From the NCBI GenBank assembly GCA_017514685.1, contig JAFWJN010000020.1, positions 1-42,787 of the forward strand: a DNA stretch of 42,787 nucleotides. The letters are read 5' to 3'. The notes below the pieces were generated by a model. That model had not been told where the DNA came from and did not search any database. It worked only from the letters and a program-made list of their open reading frames with translations. This stretch comes from Clostridia bacterium. Lineage in GTDB: Bacteria > Bacillota > Clostridia > Christensenellales > CAG-138. Shown here one piece after another: positions 6,926 through 15,371 of the stretch (position 1 is the stretch's first letter; the number at the start of each line of letters is the position of its first letter). The translations under genes were made by a program, and so were the position numbers.

Positions 6926-8266
6926 ATGGCATTTGAAGGCATATCGTCCAAGCTTCAAAGCATTTTTAAGAAACTGACCGGAAAAGGACGTCTTTCGGAG
7001 AAGGAAGTGCGCGAATCCATGCGCGAGATCAAGCTCGCACTGCTGGAGGCGGATGTCAACTTCCGTGTCGTGAAGGACTTCGTGAAAACCGTGGAAGAGA
7101 GGGCAATCGGTGCAGATGTGCTGGAGAGCCTGACACCCGGTCAGATGATCATCAAGATCGTTAATGAAGAACTCACCTCACTGATGGGAAGCACGAACAC
7201 GAAACTGGAATTCGGTTCGAAAAAGCCTGCGGTGATCCTGATGGCGGGTCTTCAGGGCGCCGGCAAGACGACCATGTGCGGAAAACTTGCTGCATTGATC
7301 AAAAAGCAGTATGGGAAAAATGTCCTGCTTTGTGCCTGCGATATTTACCGCCCGGCTGCAATCGATCAGCTGAAGGTCGTCGGTGCGAAAGTCGAGACGC
7401 CTGTTTTCGAGAAAGGTACACAGAAACCCGAAAAGACTGTTGTCGAGGCAATCGAATACGCCAAATCCCATTTTATGGATGTCGTAATCGTTGATACCGC
7501 AGGTCGTCTGCACATCGACGGTGACATGATGGAAGAGTTGCAGCGTGTGCGAGATGCATGCCAGCCTTCTGAAATCCTGCTCGTGATCGATGCGATGACC
7601 GGCCAGGACGCTGTCAACGCCGCAAAAGCGTTTGATGAAACCGTCCCGCTGACAGGCGTGATTATTACGAAACTGGATGGCGATACCCGAGGCGGCGCGG
7701 CGCTTTCCGTGCGCGCTGTTACCGGAAAACCAATCAAGTTTGCCGGAACCGGAGAAAAACTGACGGATATCGAAGTGTTCCATCCGGATCGCATGGCAAG
7801 CCGGATTCTCGGAATGGGTGATGTGCTGACGCTGATTGAAAAAGCCGAAAAGGCTTTTGATGAGCAGAAAGCCAAAGAACTTGAGCGCAAGATGCGCACA
7901 GACGCTTTCACCCTGGACGATTTCCTGGACCAGATGGAACAAATGAAAGATATGGGTTCCATGGAGGAACTCATGGGAATGATTCCGGGAATGAGCGGAA
8001 AACTCGGAAATCTGACCGTGGATGAGAAAGCGATGGGGAGAACCAAAGCAATCATTCAGGCGATGACTCCGAAGGAGAGAACCAATCCGGATATCCTGAA
8101 CGCTTCCAGAAGGAGAAGGATCGCCAGAGGCAGCGGAACACAGATCCAGGATGTCAACCGGCTGATCAACCAGTTTGAACAGAGCCGCAAGCTGATGAAA
8201 CAGCTCAGCGGAGGAAAACTGGGAAAGAAAATGAAAAAACGTGGAGGATTCCCGTTCAAGTTTTAA
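6926..8266 (+). CDS. ffh: Signal recognition particle protein Ffh
   Basis: A 446-residue SRP54 GTPase that binds signal sequences and SRP RNA and hands nascent membrane proteins to FtsY. The N domain covers residues 1-95. The G domain has GLQGAGKT (108-115), DTAGRLHID, TKLDGDTRGG and the closing loop FAGTGEKLTDIEVFHPDRMASRIL. The methionine-rich M domain from about residue 325 (LDQMEQMKDMGSMEELMGMIPGM) includes the RNA-binding SRRRRIARGSG and ends in a basic, glycine-rich tail. The start overlaps no gene but lies two bases after ylxM, with GGGAGGA just upstream. Nothing is unusual in it. Confidence 0.97.
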   Translation: MAFEGISSKLQSIFKKLTGKGRLSEKEVRESMREIKLALLEADVNFRVVKDFVKTVEERAIGADVLESLTPGQMIIKIVNEELTSLMGSTNTKLEFGSKKPAVILMAGLQGAGKTTMCGKLAALIKKQYGKNVLLCACDIYRPAAIDQLKVVGAKVETPVFEKGTQKPEKTVVEAIEYAKSHFMDVVIVDTAGRLHIDGDMMEELQRVRDACQPSEILLVIDAMTGQDAVNAAKAFDETVPLTGVIITKLDGDTRGGAALSVRAVTGKPIKFAGTGEKLTDIEVFHPDRMASRILGMGDVLTLIEKAEKAFDEQKAKELERKMRTDAFTLDDFLDQMEQMKDMGSMEELMGMIPGMSGKLGNLTVDEKAMGRTKAIIQAMTPKERTNPDILNASRRRRIARGSGTQIQDVNRLINQFEQSRKLMKQLSGGKLGKKMKKRGGFPFKF

Positions 8267-8284
8267 GGGAATCATGAATGAAAG

Positions 8285-8314
8285 TCAAGAACACGGTATG
8301 GCCGTGATATTTGA
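8285..8314 (+). other. Small hairpin in the ffh-rpsP spacer
   Basis: CACGG (8292-8296) pairs with CCGTG (8302-8306), with an outer TCAA/TTGA clamp (8285-8288 and 8311-8314). It sits about 40 bases before the rpsP start. There is no T-run. It could be an mRNA processing or stability element between ffh and rpsP, or of no consequence. Confidence 0.3.
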
Positions 8315-8355
8315 ATAAAAAACAGAAAACGAATAATATATGGAGGAAACAAATC

Positions 8356-8598
8356 ATGTTGAAAATCAGACTCAGAAGAATGGGTTCCAAGAAGCAGGCT
8401 TTTTACCGCATCGTAGTAGCAGACTCCCGTGCACCCCGTGACGGCGCATTTGTCGAGGAAATCGGTTATTACAATCCCATCACGGAACCGGCAGAGCTGA
8501 AGGTTGACAATGACCGCGCGAAGGAATGGATGAAGAACGGCGCACAGCCGACTGACACCGTCCGCGGACTGCTCAAGAAGGCCGGCGCAATCGACTGA
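8356..8598 (+). CDS. rpsP: 30S ribosomal protein S16
   Basis: An 80-residue small-subunit protein needed early in 30S assembly. It begins [20 protein letters not shown] and contains [21 protein letters not shown], the family hallmark. GGAGGAA at 8342-8348 supports the ATG at 8356. A frame open from 8311 has no ribosome binding site and adds 15 unrelated residues. It follows ffh by 89 bases and precedes khpA by 16, in the order conserved in Bacillota. Confidence 0.97.
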   Translation: MLKIRLRRMGSKKQAFYRIVVADSRAPRDGAFVEEIGYYNPITEPAELKVDNDRAKEWMKNGAQPTDTVRGLLKKAGAID

Positions 8599-8614
8599 TC
8601 AGACGAGGTCTGTC

Positions 8615-8842
8615 ATGGATAAGCTGGTAGAAATGATTGCAAAGAGCCTTGTCGATCATCCGGAAGCCGTAAAGGTGGAAAAACGGGAAGAAGAGGACCG
8701 GGTCGTCATCGAGCTGACCGTCGATCCTTCTGACACCGGCAAGGTAATCGGGAAGTCTGGCAGGATTGCAAAAGCAATTCGCACCGTTGTCAAAGCAGCT
8801 TCCATCAACGATGAAAAGCACGTCGTTGTCGATATCCTGTGA
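8615..8842 (+). CDS. khpA: KH-domain RNA-binding protein KhpA (YlqC family)
   Basis: A 75-residue protein that is almost entirely one KH domain. The GxxG loop is IGKSGRIAKAIR, about residues 45-56. KhpA pairs with KhpB/Jag and binds many mRNAs and sRNAs, affecting cell length and division in streptococci. It lies between rpsP and rimM as in Bacillus, but the ylqD gene found between ylqC and rimM there is missing. Its TGA shares bases with the GTG start of rimM (GTGA), so the two are probably translated together. The identification rests on the KH signature and position. Confidence 0.92.
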   Translation: MDKLVEMIAKSLVDHPEAVKVEKREEEDRVVIELTVDPSDTGKVIGKSGRIAKAIRTVVKAASINDEKHVVVDIL

Positions 8843-9357
8843 ACACGGTTTTTTACCGCATCGGTGAGATCGCCCGCCCGCATGGCGTTCATGGCGCAGT
8901 CAAGGTCAATCCGACCACGGATGATGTCAAAAGATTCCGCGGGCTGAAAGAGGCATTTATAGAACTGCACGGGGATTATGTTCCCGTGCAGCTTTTGGTG
9001 TCTTCTGTCGCGGAAAACGGCGTGATCCTGACGATTGAAGGGTATGATACCCCAGAGAAGGCAAATACGCTCAGAGGAAAATATCTGTGCGTTGACCGGG
9101 AGCACACCATAAAACTACCCGAATACACTTATTTTGTAGCTGATCTGATCGGCTGCGAAGTGTTCGATACGGACGGCATCTGTTATGGAAAACTGACGGA
9201 TGTTCTGGAAACCGGCGCAAATGATGTATACGAGATCGAAAAGGGAAAGCTGATGGTCCCTGCACTGAAGAAACTGATCAGTGAAGTTGACACGGAGCAG
9301 AAGCGAATCGTATTTCATGCGGAGGTTCTGAAGGAGGTCGGTCTGTTTGAAAATTGA
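8839..9357 (+). CDS. rimM: Ribosome maturation factor RimM
   Basis: A 172-residue 16S rRNA processing factor that assists 30S head assembly around S19. The N-terminal barrel begins YRIGEIARPHGVHGAVKV. The C-terminal PRC barrel has DLIGCEVFDTDG and ends in VPALKKLISEVDTEQKRIVF, all typical. The start is a GTG at 8839 that overlaps the khpA stop. No separate strong ribosome binding site is present, which supports coupling. The 3' end overlaps trmD by 11 bases and carries the trmD ribosome binding site AAGGAGG (9331-9337). Confidence 0.95.
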   Translation: MNTVFYRIGEIARPHGVHGAVKVNPTTDDVKRFRGLKEAFIELHGDYVPVQLLVSSVAENGVILTIEGYDTPEKANTLRGKYLCVDREHTIKLPEYTYFVADLIGCEVFDTDGICYGKLTDVLETGANDVYEIEKGKLMVPALKKLISEVDTEQKRIVFHAEVLKEVGLFEN

Positions 9358-10036
9358 TATCCTGACTTTGTTTCCGGAGATGTTTGAAGGAGTGTTCAGT
9401 TCCAGCATCTTGAAAAGAGCACAGGAAAAGGGACTGCTCCAGCTGACTACGCATAATATCCGGGATTACACGGATAACAAACACAAAAAAGCAGACGATT
9501 ATCCCTTCGGCGGAGGTGCAGGAATGGTTATGATGGCACAGCCGATCTTTGACTGCATGGAGGCTGTGCAGCAGGGAGAACCGGTGCACAGGATTCTTCT
9601 GACTCCGCGCGGAAAACTGCTGACGCCGAAAAAAGCACGGGAACTCGCGAAAATGGATCGGATGATTCTTCTTTGCGGGCACTATGAAGGCGTGGATGAG
9701 AGAGTATCGACAATTATCGATGAGGAACTATCTATCGGCGACTACGTGCTGACCGGCGGAGAACTGCCCGCAATGGTTTTGGTTGATTGTGTGTCCAGAT
9801 TTATCCCCGGGGTTCTTGGAAGTGAGCAAAGTGCAGAAGATGAATCACATTCCAATGGGTTGCTGGAGTATCCGCAGTATACAAGACCGGCAGTTTTCAG
9901 GGGAATGGAGGTTCCTGAGATTCTTCAGAACGGATATCATGCGAAAATCGAACAGTGGCGATATGAACAATCTATGCAAAAAACAAAAGAAATGCGCCCG
10001 GTTTTACTTGGACGGTTTGGGAAAATAGAGGACTGA
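9347..10036 (+). CDS. trmD: tRNA (guanine-N1)-methyltransferase TrmD
   Basis: A 229-residue SPOUT methyltransferase that makes m1G37 next to the anticodon and prevents +1 frameshifting. The N-terminus is KIDILTLFPEMFEGVFSSSI. The knot region has LCGHYEGVDERV and SIGDYVLTGGELPAMVLVD, followed by LEYPQYTRPAVF. It starts with TTG at 9347, nine bases after AAGGAGG. It is the last gene of the operon and a terminator follows at 10063. In Bacillus rplS comes next, but here a sugar-use module intervenes. Confidence 0.96.
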   Translation: MKIDILTLFPEMFEGVFSSSILKRAQEKGLLQLTTHNIRDYTDNKHKKADDYPFGGGAGMVMMAQPIFDCMEAVQQGEPVHRILLTPRGKLLTPKKARELAKMDRMILLCGHYEGVDERVSTIIDEELSIGDYVLTGGELPAMVLVDCVSRFIPGVLGSEQSAEDESHSNGLLEYPQYTRPAVFRGMEVPEILQNGYHAKIEQWRYEQSMQKTKEMRPVLLGRFGKIED

Positions 10037-10062
10037 CGTCATATCCAAGTAATCAGAAAAAA

Positions 10063-10086
10063 CAGCCTGCATGGCTGCTTTTTTTT
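10063..10086 (+). terminator. Intrinsic terminator of the ffh-trmD operon
   Basis: CAGCC (10063-10067), loop TGCAT, GGCTG (10073-10077), then C and a T8 run. An A6 run on the left arm extends the stem. Confidence 0.85.
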
Positions 10087-10139
10087 GTACCTTCAGAAGT
10101 ATATATTATTCTTCAGATCTGAATACAACCTTTTTTTCC

Positions 10140-10168
10140 TTTACTTTGATGAAAAAACACTGTAAAAT
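10140..10168 (+). promoter_or_regulatory. Probable promoter of the GH3-symporter module
   Basis: TTTACT (10140-10145), a 17-base spacer ending in TG and TAAAAT (10163-10168). The -35 is weak. No inverted repeat of operator type or CcpA-like cre site was recognised between it and the start at 10204. Confidence 0.5.
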
Positions 10169-10203
10169 GAAAATGTATTATTCTGACCGGGGGGAATGTT
10201 GAT

Positions 10204-12630
10204 TTGAAGCATGAAGATTTGATTAAACAGATGACGCTGGAAGAAAAGTGTCATATGCTGTCAGGAAGAGATTTCTGGCAGACACAATCCGTCAGGCGTT
10301 TAGGCGTTGAAAGCATGACATTGTCGGACGGACCGCATGGAATCCGTAAACAGGAAGGAACCGGGGATCAGCTTGGTTTGAATGGATCAGTTCCCGCAAC
10401 CTGTTATCCGACAGCGGCAACAATGGCCAATTCATGGGATCCCGATTTAGGTGAAGAATTGGGGCGCCATCTCGGGACAGAAGCTGCTGCCCAGGATGTG
10501 TGCGTTCTTTTAGGACCGGGGCTCAATATCAAAAGAAGCCCCTTCTGCGGCCGCAATTTCGAATATTTTTCCGAAGACCCGTACCTGGCAGGAAAAATGG
10601 CTGCCGGTTATGTGCGCGGAATACAGGCAAACGGTGTTTCCGCTTGTCCGAAGCATTTCGCCGCAAACAATACGGAACTGCGGCGCATGGCTTCGAACTC
10701 GGTCATGGATGAGCGCACTCTCCGCGAAATCTATCTGACCAATTTTGAAATCGCCGTGAGAGAAGGACATCCGAAATCCATTATGTCCTCTTACAATATG
10801 GTAAACGGCGTATACGCAAATGAAAATGCTCATCTTCTTCAGGAGATTCTACGGGACACCTGGGGATTCGACGGGTTTGTTGTTTCCGACTGGGGCGCGA
10901 ACAATGATTTTACGGAAGGCGTTCGTGCAGGCTCTCATCTGGAAATGCCGTCCACTGGCGGCGATTCCCCTCGCCAGCTGATGAAAGCGATTCAGGAAGG
11001 ACGCATTACGGAGCAGGAAGTTGATGTCAGGGTTGATGAACTGCTGGATGTCATGCTTCTGACCCGCAAAGCTGTTGACCCATTGAAAGGCAAAGGATTT
11101 GATAAGGAAGCTCATCATGCGTTTGCGCAAAAGGCCAGCGAACAAAGCATTGTCCTGCTCAAAAACGAGAATGGTATCCTCCCGCTGAAAAAAGGAAGCA
11201 AAGTCGCAGTGATCGGCGAATTTGCCAAAGTCGCACGTTATCAGGGCGCAGGATCATCGGTCGTCAATTGCACAAAGCTTGATCACACGATGGATGTAAT
11301 CGGGAATTTTGATCTGGATGTTGTGGGATTCGAAGCGGGATATCCGCGTCACGGGGATCCGGTGCCTGAGATGCAGGCAAAAGCAGTCGAATTGGCGAAA
11401 AAGGCGGATTATGTACTGCTTTATATCGGGTTGGATGAGATTTCCGAATCGGAGGGCCTTGACCGTTCCACGCTTGCGATTCCGAAATGCCAGACAGAAG
11501 TGCTGAAAGCAGTTTCGAAAGTGAATCCGAATGTGATCGTAGTAATGTCCGCAGGCTCTTCCGTAGAAATGCCGTGGCTGGATCAGTGCAAAGGCTTGGT
11601 TCATGGATATCTTTGCGGTCAGGCGGGGGCGAGTGCAGTCTTGAAGGTCTTGCTTGGGGATGTTAACCCGTCCGGAAAACTCTCCGAGAGTTATCCGATC
11701 AAATATGAAGATTGCTCCACCTCCACATATTTCCCGGCAAAAGAGCGTTCAGTTGAGTATCGGGAAGGACTTTATGTCGGATATCGGTACTACAATACCG
11801 CAAAGGTTCCGGTATTATTCCCGTTTGGATTTGGCTTAAGCTATACGACTTTTACCTACAGTGATTTACAGGTAACAGAAGAGAAAGCAACTTTCACGCT
11901 GACCAATACGGGAAATGTTGATGGTGCTGAAGTGGCTCAGCTGTATGTGCACGCGGTCAATCCTTCCGTCTACCGTCCGAACAGGGAACTGAAAGGATTT
12001 GCAAAAGTGTTCCTGAAAGCAGGAGAAAGCAAAACCGTCACGATTCCGCTGGACGACAAAGCGTTCCGCTATTGGAACGATTTGACAGGAAAGTTCGAGA
12101 TCGATGGCGGAGAGTATGAAATCCAGATTGGTGCGAGTGTTGAAGATATCAAGCTGTGCGCATCTGTTTCGATCAAGGGAACGGATGCTCCGAAGTGTGA
12201 AGATCTTGCAAAACTGCCGAGTTATGTAACCGGCAATATCAAGGCTGTTTCGGATGAAGAATTCAAAGCGCTTCTGGGTCATGAGATTCCGGATGGTAAA
12301 TGGTCCGGGACCATCCAGGCCAACGATGCGATTGCTCAGCTCTACTATGCTAAGAGCCTCAAGGCTCGTTTTGTGTGGAAGGTTATGACCGGAATGCTGA
12401 ATAAGTCGATTGAAAAAGGCGTACCGGATTTGAACATCACGTTTATCTATAACATGCCGATCCGCGCAATCGGGAAGATGGCGGGCGGAATGGTCAGCCA
12501 GGAAATGTGCGATGGAATTCTGGATATCATCAATGGCCACGGAATTGCGCTGCTGAAGGGACTCGGCAAGATCATTGCCGGATTCGTCAAGCAGATGGGC
12601 GTCGCAAAGAAACAGAAAGCGCTGGAGTAA
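10204..12630 (+). CDS. Glycoside hydrolase family 3 beta-glycosidase
   Basis: An 808-residue retaining exo-beta-glycosidase. The (beta/alpha)8 domain (about 1-290) contains CPKHFAANN (Lys150-His151) and the nucleophile Asp229 in GFDGFVVSDWGANND. The second domain (about 310-540) carries the acid/base motif ESEGLDR with Glu417. A fibronectin-III-like domain follows at about 565-675. The last ~120 residues form an extra helical region that ends in a basic tail. There is no signal peptide, so it probably acts inside the cell on imported oligosaccharides or glycosides. It starts with TTG at 10204 behind a GGGGG site at 10189-10194. The symporter 212 bases downstream is the likely uptake route. 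The exact sugar cannot be read from sequence, though beta-glucoside or beta-xyloside is most likely. Confidence 0.92.
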   Translation: MKHEDLIKQMTLEEKCHMLSGRDFWQTQSVRRLGVESMTLSDGPHGIRKQEGTGDQLGLNGSVPATCYPTAATMANSWDPDLGEELGRHLGTEAAAQDVCVLLGPGLNIKRSPFCGRNFEYFSEDPYLAGKMAAGYVRGIQANGVSACPKHFAANNTELRRMASNSVMDERTLREIYLTNFEIAVREGHPKSIMSSYNMVNGVYANENAHLLQEILRDTWGFDGFVVSDWGANNDFTEGVRAGSHLEMPSTGGDSPRQLMKAIQEGRITEQEVDVRVDELLDVMLLTRKAVDPLKGKGFDKEAHHAFAQKASEQSIVLLKNENGILPLKKGSKVAVIGEFAKVARYQGAGSSVVNCTKLDHTMDVIGNFDLDVVGFEAGYPRHGDPVPEMQAKAVELAKKADYVLLYIGLDEISESEGLDRSTLAIPKCQTEVLKAVSKVNPNVIVVMSAGSSVEMPWLDQCKGLVHGYLCGQAGASAVLKVLLGDVNPSGKLSESYPIKYEDCSTSTYFPAKERSVEYREGLYVGYRYYNTAKVPVLFPFGFGLSYTTFTYSDLQVTEEKATFTLTNTGNVDGAEVAQLYVHAVNPSVYRPNRELKGFAKVFLKAGESKTVTIPLDDKAFRYWNDLTGKFEIDGGEYEIQIGASVEDIKLCASVSIKGTDAPKCEDLAKLPSYVTGNIKAVSDEEFKALLGHEIPDGKWSGTIQANDAIAQLYYAKSLKARFVWKVMTGMLNKSIEKGVPDLNITFIYNMPIRAIGKMAGGMVSQEMCDGILDIINGHGIALLKGLGKIIAGFVKQMGVAKKQKALE

Positions 12631-12643
12631 AGGGGGAACGGAT

Positions 12644-12820
12644 ATGAAAAAGAATGCAAATGGAATTCTTCCTGCTGTCGCGATTGCGCTGACCGTTATC
12701 ATGCTCGGCCTGACGGTGCTGATGTTTGTAAAAAGCCATATATTCTGGGGCATCATATTCTGCCTGATCGCAATTGACTTCGCTGCTGATGCGGTGTTGT
12801 CGTTTAAGAAAGTATCTTAA
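12644..12820 (+). CDS. Small two-helix membrane protein of unknown function
   Basis: A 58-residue protein starting MKKNANGILPAVAIALTVIM. It has two hydrophobic helices (about 9-29 and 33-50) joined by a short KSHIFW turn, and ends in SFKKVS. An AAGGGGGAA ribosome binding site at 12630-12638 supports the ATG at 12644. It lies 13 bases after the GH3 gene and 22 before the symporter, so it is surely co-transcribed. It is not recognised as a named family. A role as accessory subunit of the symporter is possible but unsupported by anything except position. Confidence 0.65.
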   Translation: MKKNANGILPAVAIALTVIMLGLTVLMFVKSHIFWGIIFCLIAIDFAADAVLSFKKVS

Positions 12821-12842
12821 TGAAGAAATGGAGTATAAGTAA

Positions 12843-14651
12843 ATGGAGAAGAAAAAAGGCAACTTTTTTGACAAACTCCCCCCGAGTCTGATCAAAAAGA
12901 ACAATGTCACTCTGATCCCGGAGGCAGCAATCGGATATCTGGTCGGCCCGACGCTTGCTTTGCTGGCGAACTCGATTCTGGCGAACTATTTCAACAAGTA
13001 CATGACCGACGTTCTCAAAGTGAACAGCTGGGCATCTGCATTCTTCACCTGGCTGCCGGTTATTTCCGTCATATTTGTTGTGATAGGCAACATCCTTGTC
13101 GGACGTCTCATGGACAATATGAAGTCCAAAGCCGGAAAGGCCCGTCCGCTGCTGCTAATCTCGCTGCCAATCAGTTTGATTGCACTGTTGTTCCTGTTTG
13201 TATTTCCACCTTATAATGCAAACGATACGAGCTGGTATACCGGAATGCTGGTGTGCATCGCGATCGGTTACAATCTGTGGTTTGCGTTTGCATATCCGAT
13301 GTATTACACGCCGCATGCAGGACTTGTAAACCTTTCGACCCGTAACTCCAAAGACCGTTCACTGCTGGCAACCGCATCGAACGCGACCATGCTCGCCGCA
13401 ATGGGTCTTTCCAGTATGATCCTTCCGTTCTTTCTTCCGCTGCTGTTTGTCTATGACATGAGCGGAAAGGGAACACCGTTTATGAACGACGCGGGAGTTG
13501 TACAATATTATGTCGACGCTGACGGCGCGGTGCTGTATGACGTACAGGCTTCTTACGATCACTGGAAAGTGTTTGTAATCGCACTTCTTGTCATTACCGT
13601 GATCGGCGTACTGGTAGAGTATTTCTTTACCCGCGAGCGTGTAACAGAAGAGACGCTTTCACAGGGAGATCAGGAAACAAAGAAAGCTCTGTCTTTCGGA
13701 CAGCAGGCGAAAATCTGCTTTAAGGATAAGTTCTGGATCATTATGATGGTCTTCTTCTTCCTGTATCAGTTCGGCGGCATGATTAAGAACGTGTCCCAGA
13801 ACTATTTCTGCACTTCGATGTTTGCGGACGCTAACGGCAATTATACGATTGCATACGGCGGACAGCTGCAGGGCATTCTGGCGATTATCGGCGCGGTCCC
13901 GACCGCAATCGGCATGGTAATTGCGTTGCCACTTGCCAATAAGATCGGCAAAGGAAAAGCAATCATGCTCGGAGCTGCACTGGCGGTAGTCGGCGGTGTG
14001 ATCGGAATGATCAAGCCGGACAACTTCGTTGTCGTGACGATTTCTTTCGTGATCAAGGCACTGGGTTCCACACCGGCAATGTATCTCTCGCTTGCTTTGC
14101 TCGCAGACATCCTGGATCATCAGGAAGCGCTTCACGGTGTTCGTACCGATGGCTTCTCCATGATGATCTACGGCGCAATTATGGCAGGTATGACCGGCCT
14201 TACCACCGGTGTTCTCAACGCGGTTCTCGCTGCGACCAACTACGACGTAGCAACATTGAATACCAATACTACAATCCGCGCGGCAATGCCGTGGGTCTTC
14301 ATCGGCGGCGAAACGATTTGCTATCTTGTGATCGGACTCACTTTCGTCATGATGCTCGTTGAGAAATACGGCAAACTGGACCATCTTGCCATCGTGCAGG
14401 ATCAGAAGGCTGCAGCAGAAGCCGAAGGAAGAGTGTTCATTACCGCTGAAGAGAAGATTCGGCTGGAAGAAGGCGAGGAGGCCTATGAAGCCGAATTGAA
14501 GAAGCAGGCAAAAGCGGCAGAGGATGCAGCAAAGAAACTGGAGAAGATGACTCCGGAACAGCGTAAGGCTTATGACGAAAAAGAGAAGGCTTTGCTGGAT
14601 GAATACAATGCTTTGAGAGCGGCGAACAACAGAACTCCTGTTGAAGGATAA
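12843..14651 (+). CDS. GPH-family (MelB/LacS-type) sugar:cation symporter
   Basis: A 602-residue polytopic membrane protein with about 12 hydrophobic segments between residues 25 and 505. The start (IPEAAIGYLVGPTLALLANS) and the loop GRLMDNMKSKAGKARPLLLIS match the glycoside-pentoside-hexuronide:cation symporters, where the loop between helices 2 and 3 has D-x3-K-x2-GKxRP. It differs from LacS in having no EIIA domain. The last ~100 residues are a charged, helical, probably cytoplasmic tail (KKQAKAAEDAAKKLEKMTPEQ). It follows the GH3 enzyme and the 58-residue peptide, which suggests import of a glycoside for hydrolysis by the GH3 enzyme. A GGAG-like site precedes the ATG at 12843. Confidence 0.88.
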   Translation: MEKKKGNFFDKLPPSLIKKNNVTLIPEAAIGYLVGPTLALLANSILANYFNKYMTDVLKVNSWASAFFTWLPVISVIFVVIGNILVGRLMDNMKSKAGKARPLLLISLPISLIALLFLFVFPPYNANDTSWYTGMLVCIAIGYNLWFAFAYPMYYTPHAGLVNLSTRNSKDRSLLATASNATMLAAMGLSSMILPFFLPLLFVYDMSGKGTPFMNDAGVVQYYVDADGAVLYDVQASYDHWKVFVIALLVITVIGVLVEYFFTRERVTEETLSQGDQETKKALSFGQQAKICFKDKFWIIMMVFFFLYQFGGMIKNVSQNYFCTSMFADANGNYTIAYGGQLQGILAIIGAVPTAIGMVIALPLANKIGKGKAIMLGAALAVVGGVIGMIKPDNFVVVTISFVIKALGSTPAMYLSLALLADILDHQEALHGVRTDGFSMMIYGAIMAGMTGLTTGVLNAVLAATNYDVATLNTNTTIRAAMPWVFIGGETICYLVIGLTFVMMLVEKYGKLDHLAIVQDQKAAAEAEGRVFITAEEKIRLEEGEEAYEAELKKQAKAAEDAAKKLEKMTPEQRKAYDEKEKALLDEYNALRAANNRTPVEG

Positions 14652-14680
14652 AGGTTTATCGAAGTATTGATAAAACACAC

Positions 14681-14711
14681 CGGACGGGCGGCTTTGTTGA
14701 CAGCCCGTCCG
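14681..14711 (+). terminator. Inverted repeat, probable end of the sugar module
   Basis: CGGACGGGC (14681-14689) and GCCCGTCCG (14703-14711) form a perfect 9-pair stem with a 13-base loop. Only a poor T-tract follows, so it may stop transcription weakly or act as a 3' stabiliser. Confidence 0.5.
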
Positions 14712-14767
14712 TTGCATAAACAGGCTAAGAAAGGGCATGGTTTACGTTGTTTTTCCTGAAAAAACAC

Positions 14768-14796
14768 TTGCAATTCAGGAATTGGTATGTTACAAT
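14768..14796 (+). promoter_or_regulatory. Promoter of rplS
   Basis: TTGCAA (14768-14773), a 17-base spacer and TACAAT (14791-14796) with an extended -10 TG at 14788-14789. It gives rplS a promoter independent of the upstream ffh-trmD operon. Confidence 0.7.
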
Positions 14797-14802
14797 ACGC
14801 CT

Positions 14803-14872
14803 TGCGACATCGGGCGGTCCGCCAATGAGTTCTCGTTGTGAACGTCTGTGAAGTAATATTCAAAAGGAGAAA
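14803..14872 (+). promoter_or_regulatory. rplS 5' leader, possible L19 autoregulatory leader
   Basis: The leader is about 75 bases. It holds a GGCGG/CCGCC inverted pair at 14812-14822 and a GTTC/GAAC hairpin at about 14829-14843, then AAAGGAG. L19 leaders that bind the ribosomal protein are known in Bacillota. The size and place fit, but the consensus could not be confirmed by eye. Confidence 0.35.
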
Positions 14873-14879
14873 ATCAAAT

Positions 14880-15236
14880 ATGTCAGACATCATTCGTGAA
14901 CTCGAAAAAGAGCAGCTCCGCAGTGATCTGCCCGAACTGGAGATCGGCGATACCGTACGTGTATACGTAAAGGTCGTCGAAGGCAACCGTGAAAGATTGC
15001 AGAACTTTGAAGGTATTGTTATTAAGAAGCAGGGCGGCGGAATCCGCGAGTCCTTCACCGTACGTCGTATGTCCTATGGCATCGGTGTTGAGCGTACATT
15101 CCCGTATCACAGCCCGCGTATCGGCAGAATCGAAGTTCTTCGTCATGGCGTTGTCCGCAGAGCGAAACTGTATTACCTGCGTGATCGCAACGGTAAATCT
15201 GCTAAGATCCGTGAGCGCATCGACGAAAAGAAATAA
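14880..15236 (+). CDS. rplS: 50S ribosomal protein L19
   Basis: A 118-residue large-subunit protein located at the 30S-50S interface. Hallmarks are [54 protein letters not shown] and the basic end [18 protein letters not shown]. The ATG at 14880 has AAAGGAGAA at 14863-14871. A start further upstream at 14838 is not needed. It is normally next to trmD. Here it has its own promoter and a strong terminator, so it is a single-gene transcription unit. Confidence 0.97.
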   Translation: MSDIIRELEKEQLRSDLPELEIGDTVRVYVKVVEGNRERLQNFEGIVIKKQGGGIRESFTVRRMSYGIGVERTFPYHSPRIGRIEVLRHGVVRRAKLYYLRDRNGKSAKIRERIDEKK

Positions 15237-15252
15237 TTTACAAAAACAATTG

Positions 15253-15283
15253 ACAACTCCTCCGGCTGAGCCGGAGGAGTTGT
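15253..15283 (+). terminator. Strong hairpin terminator of rplS, shared with the convergent gene
   Basis: ACAACTCCTCCGGC (15253-15266), loop TGA and GCCGGAGGAGTTGT (15270-15283) form a perfect 14-pair stem. T-rich sequence lies on both sides, so it probably also ends the convergent minus-strand operon at 15372. Confidence 0.85.
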
Positions 15284-15371
15284 TTCGTTGTATACTGAAA
15301 ACGCAATCTGCCGCCTGGACAGATTGCGAGATCGCTTTTCTATTCTTCAGTCAAGGAAAGAGAAGAAAATA

